A stretch of 64,000 nt of DNA, taken from NCBI GenBank assembly GCA_016713875.1, contig JADJOI010000003.1, positions 2,728,001 through 2,792,000 of the forward strand, given 5' to 3'. Position 1 is the first letter of the stretch, and each line of letters starts with the position of its first letter. The translations under genes and the position numbers were made by a program. Positions 26,801 to 33,620 of this stretch are shown here, piece by piece. The DNA comes from Flavobacteriales bacterium. Lineage in GTDB: Bacteria > Bacteroidota > Bacteroidia > Flavobacteriales_F > PHOS-HE28. The notes beneath the pieces were generated by a model that searched no databases, was not told the DNA's origin, and saw nothing but the letters and a program-made list of their open reading frames with translations.

Positions 26801-27287
26801 CCAGCAATGGACCGCCGACCTGGAGGCGGAGGCGGGCCGGGTGGCCAACGCCTCCGACCTGCTCAGCGGTCGCACCTACAGCATCCGGCAGTACACCACG
26901 CGGCCCCGCATCACCTGGCGGCCCAACACCGACCTGCGCGCGGCCTTGAGCTACCGCTACACGGACAAGCTGAACCGCGAGGAGCTGGGCGGCGAGGCCG
27001 CCACCGTGCAGAACCTGGGGCTGGAAGCCCGCTGGAACACGGCCGGCAAAGGCAGCATCCAGTTGAACCTGGACCTTGTGGACATCCGGTACGATGGCGA
27101 TCCCAACACCAGCCTGGGCAACGAGATGCTGGGCGGCCTGAAGGTGGGCACCAACTGGACCTGGAGCCTCAGCATCCAGCGGCGGCTGAACCAGAACCTG
27201 CAGGTGGACATCACCTACAACGGCCGCAAGAGCGAGAACACCCCCACCGTGCACGTGGGCGGCGCGCAGATCCGCGCCTTCTTCTGA
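23832..27287 (+). CDS. Large outer-membrane beta-barrel protein, unrecognised family
   Basis: A 1151-residue exported protein. The start MTVLLPLLLVLVPAYQVLAQ gives a signal peptide. After a beta-rich N-terminal part comes a conserved-looking block (RGILFGNNQDLSVNSSLNLE, SITDNNIPIQAEGNTLELQD, DQVFIKLFEENWELIAGDFV). The rest has alternating hydrophobic strands and ends in RAFF; the final Phe is typical of BAM-inserted barrels. A calcium-loop-like YNGNGLKELNEFEQ segment occurs near residue 840. It resembles the general build of large Bacteroidota outer-membrane proteins, but I cannot name the family and no plug or TonB box is evident. No T9SS domain is present, as expected for a barrel. Confidence 0.65.
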   Translation: MTVLLPLLLVLVPAYQVLAQGPGDNRRARRIVLTGDTIALDTLSIAPGSLSLWRDGSPLPDHIFTLDPYSARLWVNDGAVGDTLIARYRVWPLLFAAERRHKDRLRLLSEDPDRRDPFKYEAPSQREDLFGNAGLNKSGSISRGILFGNNQDLSVNSSLNLELSGRITDRIQVQASITDNNIPIQAEGNTLELQDFDQVFIKLFEENWELIAGDFVLQRPNSHFLTYLKKSKGLSFNTRSKGAKAVNALGTSVAISKGKFARNVIQGVEGVQGPYRLRGDAGETFIIILSGTERVFIDGQLLVRGQENDYVIDYNTAELTFTARRLITKDRRITVEFQYSDRNYMRTLVRLDDSWTRGRTTLRLNVFSEQDHKGQPLQQDLTDEEQRALAEAGDDPLAAVVPGVDTVAFVADQVLYKAVDSLGYSPVYVYSTSPDSARYRITFSTVGAGLGDYVQQEFTPNGRVYRWVAPDTVGGVIVRRGDHAPVRVLVPPRSQQVVTLGADHSTAGGLRLSTELAYGRYDRNTFSDRDAVDDQAFAARVKADQAIPLRAADSTWALELGLETEALTASFTPVERYRAVEFERNWNALGRPLDGDQLLAGLGVGFRAGKAGRLRYVINTFQVRDRYAGWRHDLISDLHPGRFDLTGTASLLTTTDPVRTEFLRHKARLARRLRWFTVGMQDEHERNRFRADTGTALLAGSYQFYDWEAFIQSRDTARTTFRVGGGQRYDQGLRNGGLARSTVATAGTATLGVGRDARHRLATTFTYRQLRIVDSTLTAQRPEDTYLMRIDHDLTLGKGVAVWDLFYELGSGLEQQREFLYVEVPAGQGLYIWNDYNGNGLKELNEFEQANFGYEANYARVFVPSNTYSRTFSNQLSASLDLRPAVAWGGRKRMRGFLARFSDLASFRSDRKTSTADLGQALDPFRIDPADTLLTAFTSSLRNTLFYDRTSPKWSVDHTFQSDRTKTLLLNGFESRLRELNQVRLRWNATQQWTADLEAEAGRVANASDLLSGRTYSIRQYTTRPRITWRPNTDLRAALSYRYTDKLNREELGGEAATVQNLGLEARWNTAGKGSIQLNLDLVDIRYDGDPNTSLGNEMLGGLKVGTNWTWSLSIQRRLNQNLQVDITYNGRKSENTPTVHVGGAQIRAFF

Positions 27288-27301
27288 CGAGCGATCGTCG
27301 C

Positions 27302-28216
27302 CTACTTCAGGTCGAAGGTGGCACGGCCCACCTTGCCGCCGCCTTCGTACACCTCCACGATGTACTGGCCGGTGCGCATCTCGCCGCTTGCGGTCCAGAA
27401 CATGCAGGCATCCACCGGCACGCCCTGGTAGTTCACCTCGCGTTTCACGCTGAACTCGCCCTCCACGCCATCGAACTGGAAGCGGTTGTTGGACTCGCTG
27501 GCCGGCAGCACGTGCCCGTCCGGACTGATGATGCGCATGTAGAGCGTCTTATCCCCCGCACGGGCCACGCGGTTCTCCCCGAGGGTGAAGCAGCACTTCA
27601 CCATCTCGGCCTTTTTGGCCCGGTCGGTGTCCGTCTGCTTGCCGTTGTTGCGCAGCATCACCGCACCGGCGCTGATGGTGGTGGCCGTCAGCACCGAGCC
27701 TTTGGCGATGAGCGCCTGTTGTTCGGCGGTCTGTTGCTCCAACGCGTCCTTCTGGCCCTTCACGGTGCCGAGCTCCTGCGTCAGGTTGGCCTTGTCGGCG
27801 GTGAGCTGCAGGTTCACCTGGTTCAGCGAGTCGATGGTGGCCACATAACCCTTCATGATCTTGCGCAGCGTGGCCGCCTCCTTCTGGGCCTTGGCCAGGC
27901 TGTAGTTGCCCTTCTTCACCTGATCGAGCAGGTTCTCGATCTGCTGCTTCTGGGCGTCCATCTCCACGCGCAGCTGCTCGTTCTCGGTCTCCAGCGTATC
28001 GTACTGGGCCAGCATGTCCTCCAGCATGCGCGTCACGTTCTCCTTCTCACTGGTCACCTTCACCACCTCGCCCTGGGTGGCCTCCTCCTGACGCTTGCTC
28101 TGCATCAACAGGTAGAGCATCACCACGTTGCTGATGAGAAGGAGCACCACCAGCGCCAGCAGGGCGACGTTGGAACGGGGCTTGGTCGGCTGGGGGGTGT
28201 TTCCGGTCTGGTCCAT
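27302..28216 (-). CDS. Single-pass membrane protein with long coiled coil
   Basis: A 304-residue protein, starting MDQTGNTPQPTKPRS. A proline-rich cytosolic tail is followed by one transmembrane helix (ALLALVVLLLISNVVMLYLL, residues 18-38), a coiled coil to about residue 175 and a C-terminal beta-rich domain (MVKCCFTLGENRVA, GTLYMRIISPDGHVL-like, GQYIVEVYEGGGKVG). The C-terminal domain would sit in the periplasm. I do not recognise a named family. It converges with the large outer-membrane protein gene and is divergent from comF. Confidence 0.7.
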   Translation of the reverse strand: MDQTGNTPQPTKPRSNVALLALVVLLLISNVVMLYLLMQSKRQEEATQGEVVKVTSEKENVTRMLEDMLAQYDTLETENEQLRVEMDAQKQQIENLLDQVKKGNYSLAKAQKEAATLRKIMKGYVATIDSLNQVNLQLTADKANLTQELGTVKGQKDALEQQTAEQQALIAKGSVLTATTISAGAVMLRNNGKQTDTDRAKKAEMVKCCFTLGENRVARAGDKTLYMRIISPDGHVLPASESNNRFQFDGVEGEFSVKREVNYQGVPVDACMFWTASGEMRTGQYIVEVYEGGGKVGRATFDLK

Positions 28217-28236
28217 GGGGGTTCGGGCTCGGGCCG

Positions 28237-28244
28237 CTAAATTA
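28237..28244 (-). promoter_or_regulatory. -7-like element TAATTTAG
   Basis: TAATTTAG on the minus strand, 20 bases before the ATG at 28216; it fits TAnnTTTG except for the last two positions. Confidence 0.4.
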
Positions 28245-28275
28245 CCCCCGTGCATCGTGGCCTTCAGGGCATTCG

Positions 28276-29013
28276 ATGGCAATTATCAACACGTCGACCG
28301 GGATGGGCCCACAAGCGACGACGGGGATCGGACAGTGGCTGCTCGACGCTGCGGAGCTCTTCCTTCCCCGCCGCTGCAGCGCCTGCGACCGCCCGTTGAT
28401 GACGCATGAAAAGGCCGTATGCCTTCCCTGCGTGCTGGACCTGCCGCGCACCGGCATGCACCTGCAGGCGGACAATCGTGTGGAACGGCTGTTCCACGGC
28501 AAGGTGGTGGTGGAGGCCGCCGCGGCCCTGCTGCAGTTCAATCGTCGCGGCCGCACCCAGCGCATGCTGCACCGCTTGAAGTACCAGGGCGACAGGGCCG
28601 TGGGGCTGGAACTGGGCCGGTGGATGGCCGAAGCCCTGCGCGCCAGCCCCCGCTTCGCCACGGTGGACCACGTGCTGGCCGTGCCGCTGCACCCCCACCG
28701 GCTCCGCGAGCGCGGCTATAACCAGAGCCAGGTGCTCGTGGACGGCTTCCAAGAGCTGTGGCCCCTGCGCACGCCGGACCAGGGACTGATGCGCGTGGTG
28801 CGTACGAGCACCCAGACGCGCAAAGGCCGCTGGGAGCGCTGGACCAACGTGAAGGAGGCCTTTGAGCTGGGTGAAACGCGTTCGCTGGCCGGTGCCCATG
28901 TGCTGATGGTGGACGATGTGATCACCACCGGCGCCACCCTCGAGGGCTGCATCCGCGCCCTGTTGCGGGTGCCCGACCTGCGGGTGAGCGTGTGCACGGC
29001 GGCGACGGCGTAA
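28276..29013 (+). CDS. ComF family amidophosphoribosyltransferase-like protein (intact copy)
   Basis: A 245-residue protein. An N-terminal Zn-ribbon (RRCSACDRPL, CLPC) precedes a type I phosphoribosyltransferase domain with VPLHPHRLRERGYNQ and the PRPP loop VLMVDDVITTGATLEGC. ComF proteins are needed for DNA uptake in naturally transformable bacteria, though many homologues lack a tested role. The last 520 bases before the stop are repeated at 32560-33079 with about 20 differences, and the AT-rich cassette begins right after this stop codon. Confidence 0.92.
   Translation: MAIINTSTGMGPQATTGIGQWLLDAAELFLPRRCSACDRPLMTHEKAVCLPCVLDLPRTGMHLQADNRVERLFHGKVVVEAAAALLQFNRRGRTQRMLHRLKYQGDRAVGLELGRWMAEALRASPRFATVDHVLAVPLHPHRLRERGYNQSQVLVDGFQELWPLRTPDQGLMRVVRTSTQTRKGRWERWTNVKEAFELGETRSLAGAHVLMVDDVITTGATLEGCIRALLRVPDLRVSVCTAATA
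28492..29011 (+). repeat. Left 520-bp comF direct repeat
   Basis: Aligns without gaps to 32560-33079. I count about 20 mismatches, none in the last 148 bases before the stop codon (28864-29011). The repeats enclose the AT-rich cassette. Confidence 0.9.
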
Positions 29014-29018
29014 CTGAC

Positions 29019-30416
29019 TCACCATTCAGGCCGGATACGAATCGAAGTTACTGGAGTAACGAACCGAAAACAAACGCAAACTGCGACATACGGCCATAAC
29101 CAGGCCATTTTCGCACCAAGGCGGTCAATTGAATTCGAGAAGGTTCCGCAAATCCATGCGTTCACTACAAAACCAATTGTTACCGTGACAATCAGAAGTA
29201 TCACTTGATGATTTCCACGAAAGAGCAGTGCACCTACTACAGCTATTAACCAAGACGCATATAAAACAATATCACACCAGCTCAATCTCCACCACCAATA
29301 TTCCGGGCGCAACCTTCCGCTATACTGTTTGCTATTTAGGTAGGCCTGCTGCATAGAAGGTACATATCCGAAAATCCCCTTTGCCAAGTCCGTCTCAACG
29401 CCAAATATACCGAGGCCATCACCAGGAGCGTTTAAGAATAGCTGGCGTCGAGTAGCCATCAAAGATCCTATTATATGCAACCGTAAATATTTACCATCCA
29501 AGATTGTTCGCAGTATTATCGCATCACACTCATCCCGTAGATGTTCAAAACCACCCAGTTTCTGCACCGGTCCCTTTTCGCTCCACACAAAGTCATACCC
29601 GTGACCTGGTAACGAATCTTTAAATGCACAAAGTTTATACTGAACGTTCACACACTCCTCGTCCAGAAAAGGTTTCAGCACCCCGTTCTCAGACATTGCA
29701 CCTACTGCAAATATTGAGCGGGACTTTGCCATCGAAGATCCCATGGTCAACAAGGTCAATATCGAAAGGCACATCAACAATAATATCCGCACGCGGTGCT
29801 CCCGATGTACGATGCCACCCGATATCGGTAAACTACAGACCAACAGGAAAAGACCGATAATCACGCTATACAAAGGGTGTGACAAATGCATGCAACACGA
29901 AACCAAATTGACAAAAAATACAAACACCAGTTCCCATTTTTCAACCGCTTCCATTGCAACAATCACCCACGTCACTAGAAGTAATGGAGTGAATATATCC
30001 GGCATTATCATAGACGCCGTCCAGCTCGCAGTGCTGCCAAATGTGACGACCGCGCATGCGATCAAATGTACTCGTGGCGAATATACACTAATGCAATGAC
30101 TTCCCATTCTATAGAGCGCATAACTCACTAGTGCGCTCTGGGTCAGGATAACAGGCCAAAGAGAGAATCCTCCTAGACTCATTAAGTACAACCATACACC
30201 GTAAGCAATAGGCCTATCGAACGGAGTCTCCCAATTAAATCCTGATGTAAGATAGGTTGCGGTATCTGAATAGACCAAAGGAAAACCATTCCATATCGCT
30301 ATCGAAGACAATATGAATCCGCCAAAGATAACAATGAAAGACGTCCTCACCATTGGGGAAAGTCCGGAGCGCGCGCCTATTTCTTTCCTTTGGCTTGACC
30401 TGGCCATTCTCACCAT
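29019..30416 (-). CDS. Polytopic membrane protein, possible GT-C type glycosyltransferase
   Basis: A 465-residue protein with about ten hydrophobic segments (VRTSFIVIFGGFILSSIAIW, FTPLLLVTWVIVAMEAV, IIGLFLLVCSLPIS, VILLIVTVTIGFVVNAW and others). The first external loop contains PLVYSDTATYLTSGF and FDRPIAYG, where an acidic residue follows the first helix as in GT-C glycosyltransferases; this assignment is an inference. It starts six bases after the GH16 stop and so is its operon partner. AT-rich composition marks it as acquired. Its stop lies five bases from the comF stop, convergent. Confidence 0.6.
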   Translation of the reverse strand: MVRMARSSQRKEIGARSGLSPMVRTSFIVIFGGFILSSIAIWNGFPLVYSDTATYLTSGFNWETPFDRPIAYGVWLYLMSLGGFSLWPVILTQSALVSYALYRMGSHCISVYSPRVHLIACAVVTFGSTASWTASMIMPDIFTPLLLVTWVIVAMEAVEKWELVFVFFVNLVSCCMHLSHPLYSVIIGLFLLVCSLPISGGIVHREHRVRILLLMCLSILTLLTMGSSMAKSRSIFAVGAMSENGVLKPFLDEECVNVQYKLCAFKDSLPGHGYDFVWSEKGPVQKLGGFEHLRDECDAIILRTILDGKYLRLHIIGSLMATRRQLFLNAPGDGLGIFGVETDLAKGIFGYVPSMQQAYLNSKQYSGRLRPEYWWWRLSWCDIVLYASWLIAVVGALLFRGNHQVILLIVTVTIGFVVNAWICGTFSNSIDRLGAKMAWLWPYVAVCVCFRFVTPVTSIRIRPEW

Positions 30417-30422
30417 CTCATA

Positions 30423-32513
30423 TCACTTGATTTGAATCTTAGTAATTCTTTCAACTCCATCAACAAATACATGTACGGCGTATATACCTGGCCCCCAGTT
30501 ACTGCAATTTACCTCCGGGGAAGAACTAAGGTCACCAACATGACTCCATTTAATGGTTCCCAAAGCATCCTGAATCAAGACTCCGCTAATTCGGGCAACC
30601 ACATCAATATCAGCAACTGCACTAATGGTGAACCCAGTAGTGGCTGGCACAGGGGTGAGCTCTACCTCTAATTCGTCTGGTATATAGGGCGTTGATTCGT
30701 CACACGCTCCGACTTGACAATTATCCCGAATAGTATACCGCGCTTCACTTACACCACATGGATTCTGGGCCTGGACAACCACCTCATAACAGTAGTCCCC
30801 ATGATCCTTCAAACAAAAGCGAGACTCACCAGACCACGGCCACGAATGCCAATGCTCTTGACAGGTGAGCGGGGGAAGTGTGCATGAATAACCATAAATC
30901 TCACCCCCCGGAACCACCTCCGGACGCATTGGCAGAAAAACACGCGTTTGTTCTTCATCGTATATGAAAACTCGGTACGGCCGCGGTACTGAATTAAGGA
31001 CTGAATAAACCGGCGGGTTATTACTTCCAACAACGTATTCGTTATAATACGCAATTGGCGGATAGAAGCTCGTATAACTGGATATCGTGCTCGGCTGAAT
31101 TGGCTCTGCGTTCCAAATCTCCGGTTCAATGCACCAATAACCACTACCATCATCATCGCAGTCCATATCCAAATGATAATCTGATAAACTAATGGTTGGC
31201 AATCCACCATACAGTGGTATTCCCTTTTGAGTAGAACCACACGGATTTTCATTGTCCACGACAGTCAGAACAACTGTTGAAGCTTCGTAGTATGCGTCAA
31301 ACTGAATCCGGGCACTAGAGTTATCGGTTGCAACGAACGAATATCCCGGACCTGACACGGACCACTGAATTGGATCGCCATGAACTCCAGTAAGGTTATA
31401 GGTTACCTGCTGACCAATTGAGCAGAATGCATCGGATGAAGCAGCTATGGCTAGCGTATTGGCCAATCCACAAACATTAGTTAACTCTGGCTCAATTTGA
31501 TTCATATTCTGGAATACACGAATGTAATCAATATCCATATCAAACGAAAATCCCGTAGGATAGCTGTTCTCGGGCCCACAGAAACCACCATCAGACATGC
31601 CTAGTGAGGCCAATACATTTAATTCCGAATCGTCGGCAGGAAAACAACCTCGCGTATAAGGACCATTCAGAATACAATCATCGTTATCTGTGATTTCATC
31701 CCATCTACAACGCCTATGAATTTCAACTCCATCGAAAAACCAAATCACAAAATTTTCTGACCATTCAACCCCATATGTATGAAAACTCCCTGAAATATCG
31801 GGAACGGAAGCATCATAAGTATCATGTTGGGTCGGATTATCTTCATTGCGATGTATCGAGCACTTCATTACAGTATATTCACCCCCGCAGAATTCGAATA
31901 CATCGATTTCGTTTCCACCATCTCCAAAAAGCCAAAACGAAGGAATAGCACCTTGAGGCAAATTCAATTTACATCTAATCTCAAATTTACCCTGATTGAA
32001 AGTGAATGGTTGTTTGGAGAATAGAATACCCGATTTCCACAAACTCGGTTGTCCGTACCATGTATTGAATTCCTTAGTAGCGCGAATCGTGGCGACACCA
32101 TCGTTCACGAAGATTTGCTCGTCCCGATAAATAACTCCATGAGCTGCTCGGCAAGCTTCGCATGCATCACTGCCGTCAGAGGAGAAGGGCTGCCAAGTGG
32201 TCCATTTATCTGTATTCAGACTGTTTCCACGAAAATCGTCCTCAAAGACGAGAACCCAATCATTCGTATAATCACATAAATTCTCGTTATTCGCCCATAG
32301 AATTTGAGAGTAACACGATTGAAAAAACAGTAAGAGTGCAAAGCAAATAAAGAACAGGCGATGTAAAATTGTATTTACATTTTTTGTTCTAAAAATCTGA
32401 TTCGGCCAAAGCCGTATATTTCGGGTTGTCATGCTATCAAGTAATCTCGCCGGTCCAAATACCCATTGCGCTAGGAGACCGAGCGAACGTTTAAGCCGTT
32501 GGGTGCCTCTCAT
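30423..32513 (-). CDS. Glycoside hydrolase family 16 protein with T9SS sorting domain
   Basis: A protein of up to 696 residues. The GH16 domain spans roughly residues 80-335: WVLVFEDDFRGNSLNTDKW, the catalytic GGNEIDVFEFCGG near residue 202 (pattern ExDxxE, both glutamates present) and DYIRVFQN at the end. GH16 enzymes cut beta-1,3/1,4-glucans, agar or related polysaccharides. An Ig-like region follows, then a weak type A sorting domain (TPVPATTGFTISAV, GIYAVHVFVDGVERITKIQI). The signal peptide (LHRLFFICFALLLFFQSCYS) lies 50 residues in, so a later ATG at 32432 is an alternative start. Composition is AT-rich. Confidence 0.85.
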   Translation of the reverse strand: MRGTQRLKRSLGLLAQWVFGPARLLDSMTTRNIRLWPNQIFRTKNVNTILHRLFFICFALLLFFQSCYSQILWANNENLCDYTNDWVLVFEDDFRGNSLNTDKWTTWQPFSSDGSDACEACRAAHGVIYRDEQIFVNDGVATIRATKEFNTWYGQPSLWKSGILFSKQPFTFNQGKFEIRCKLNLPQGAIPSFWLFGDGGNEIDVFEFCGGEYTVMKCSIHRNEDNPTQHDTYDASVPDISGSFHTYGVEWSENFVIWFFDGVEIHRRCRWDEITDNDDCILNGPYTRGCFPADDSELNVLASLGMSDGGFCGPENSYPTGFSFDMDIDYIRVFQNMNQIEPELTNVCGLANTLAIAASSDAFCSIGQQVTYNLTGVHGDPIQWSVSGPGYSFVATDNSSARIQFDAYYEASTVVLTVVDNENPCGSTQKGIPLYGGLPTISLSDYHLDMDCDDDGSGYWCIEPEIWNAEPIQPSTISSYTSFYPPIAYYNEYVVGSNNPPVYSVLNSVPRPYRVFIYDEEQTRVFLPMRPEVVPGGEIYGYSCTLPPLTCQEHWHSWPWSGESRFCLKDHGDYCYEVVVQAQNPCGVSEARYTIRDNCQVGACDESTPYIPDELEVELTPVPATTGFTISAVADIDVVARISGVLIQDALGTIKWSHVGDLSSSPEVNCSNWGPGIYAVHVFVDGVERITKIQIK

Positions 32514-32546
32514 GTAACTCGCGTTAGTCGATGACTACGCTGGTGA

Positions 32547-32554
32547 CAAGTATA
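32547..32554 (-). promoter_or_regulatory. -7-like element TATACTTG for the cassette operon
   Basis: TATACTTG on the minus strand differs from TAnnTTTG at one base and lies 33 bases before the start at 32513, at the very edge of the cassette. Confidence 0.4.
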
Positions 32555-32559
32555 GTACT

Positions 32560-33079
32560 TTCCACGGCAAGGTGGTGGAGGAGGCCGCCGCGGCCCTGCT
32601 GCAGTTCAACCGTCTAGGCCGCACCCAGCGCATGCTGCACCGCTTGAAGTACCAGGGCGACCGAGCCGTGGGGCTGGAACTGGGCCGGTGGATGGCCGAA
32701 GCCCTGCGCGCCAGCCCCCGCTTCGCCACGGTGGACCACGTGCTGGCCGTGCCGCTGCACCCCCACCGGCTCCGCGAGCGCGGCTACAACCAGAGCCAGG
32801 TGCTGGTCGACGGCTTCCGCGAGCTGTGGCCCCTGCGCATGCCCGACCAGGGATTGATGCGCGTGATGCGCACCACCACCCAGACCCGCAAAGGCCGCTG
32901 GGAGCGCTGGACCAACGTGAAGGAGGCCTTCGAGCTGGGTGAAACGCGTTCGCTGGCCGGTGCCCATGTGCTGATGGTGGACGATGTGATCACCACCGGC
33001 GCCACCCTCGAGGGCTGCATCCGCGCCCTGTTGCGGGTGCCCGACCTGCGGGTGAGCGTGTGCACGGCGGCGACGGCGT
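32560..33079 (+). repeat. Right 520-bp comF direct repeat
   Basis: Gap-free partner of 28492-29011, about 96 percent identical by eye. Its left edge is the cassette boundary; its right edge runs into the native flank with the methionine sulfoxide reductase gene. Confidence 0.9.
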
Positions 33080-33081
33080 GA
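32560..33081 (+). pseudogene. 5'-truncated comF copy
   Basis: Encodes the ComF phosphoribosyltransferase part from FHGKVVEEAAAALL to the stop, but lacks the Zn-ribbon and the original start. Frame and PRPP motif are intact and a GTG near the edge could start a 169-residue protein, though no promoter is seen. Compared with the intact copy it has a handful of amino-acid changes (for example Val to Glu, Arg to Leu, Gln to Arg). It was probably the original comF end that still sits next to its native downstream gene. Confidence 0.85.
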
Positions 33082-33106
33082 TGGGGTCATCACCTCACCC
33101 CACCGA

Positions 33107-33114
33107 TACCTTTG
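33107..33114 (+). promoter_or_regulatory. -7 promoter element TACCTTTG
   Basis: Perfect TAnnTTTG, 17 bases before the ATG at 33132, so the gene downstream has its own promoter independent of comF. Confidence 0.6.
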
Positions 33115-33131
33115 CCCCCCTTCCGCCCCCC

Positions 33132-33620
33132 ATGGAGACCACGCTTTCGCTGCCGGCCACCACCGACCGTGTGGCGTTATATGCCGCGCTGATGCCCCAA
33201 TTGCGCGCGCTGCTGGCCGAGGAGCGCGACCCCATCGCGGCCATGGCCAACGTGAGCGCCGCCCTGCACCAGGCTTTCGGCTGGCATTGGGTGGGCTTTT
33301 ACCGCGTGATGGGGGCCGAGCTCGTGCTGGGCCCGTTCCAGGGGCCTGTGGCCTGCATGCGGATCGGCTTCGGCAAGGGCGTGTGCGGCGCGGCATGGGA
33401 GCAGGAGCGCACCCTGGTGGTGCCCGACGTGGAGCTTTTCCCCGGGCACATCGCCTGCAGTCCCCTAAGCCGGTCGGAGATCGTGGTGCCCCTGCGCGAC
33501 CGCCACGGGCACATGGCCGCCGTGCTCGACATCGACAGCAACGCCCTCAACGACTTCAGCGCGGTGGACGCCCACGCGCTGGCGCAGGTGGGCGCCCTGC
33601 TGGAACCCCTGTTCGAATGA
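33132..33620 (+). CDS. msrC: Free methionine-(R)-sulfoxide reductase (GAF domain)
   Basis: A 162-residue GAF-domain enzyme that reduces free methionine R-sulfoxide with thioredoxin-type reductant. The start METTLSLPATTDRVALY follows the promoter. The three family cysteines are Cys75 (VACMRIGFGKG), Cys85 (GVCGAAW) and Cys109 (GHIACSP); the spacing of 10 and 24 equals that of the E. coli enzyme (84, 94, 118). The stop overlaps the start of the next gene (ATGA). The symbol is used as a family name. Confidence 0.92.
   Translation: METTLSLPATTDRVALYAALMPQLRALLAEERDPIAAMANVSAALHQAFGWHWVGFYRVMGAELVLGPFQGPVACMRIGFGKGVCGAAWEQERTLVVPDVELFPGHIACSPLSRSEIVVPLRDRHGHMAAVLDIDSNALNDFSAVDAHALAQVGALLEPLFE

Larger units (their letters stand above)
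29012..32559. mobile_element. AT-rich gene cassette between comF repeats
   Basis: The DNA from just after the intact comF stop to the start of the truncated comF copy is visibly richer in A and T than either flank and uses different codons (many AAT, ATA, TTA). It holds two minus-strand genes, a T9SS-exported GH16 protein and a polytopic membrane protein, and no integrase, transposase or terminal inverted repeats. The flanking comF repeats suggest entry by homologous recombination with related foreign DNA rather than by transposition. Confidence 0.7.
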
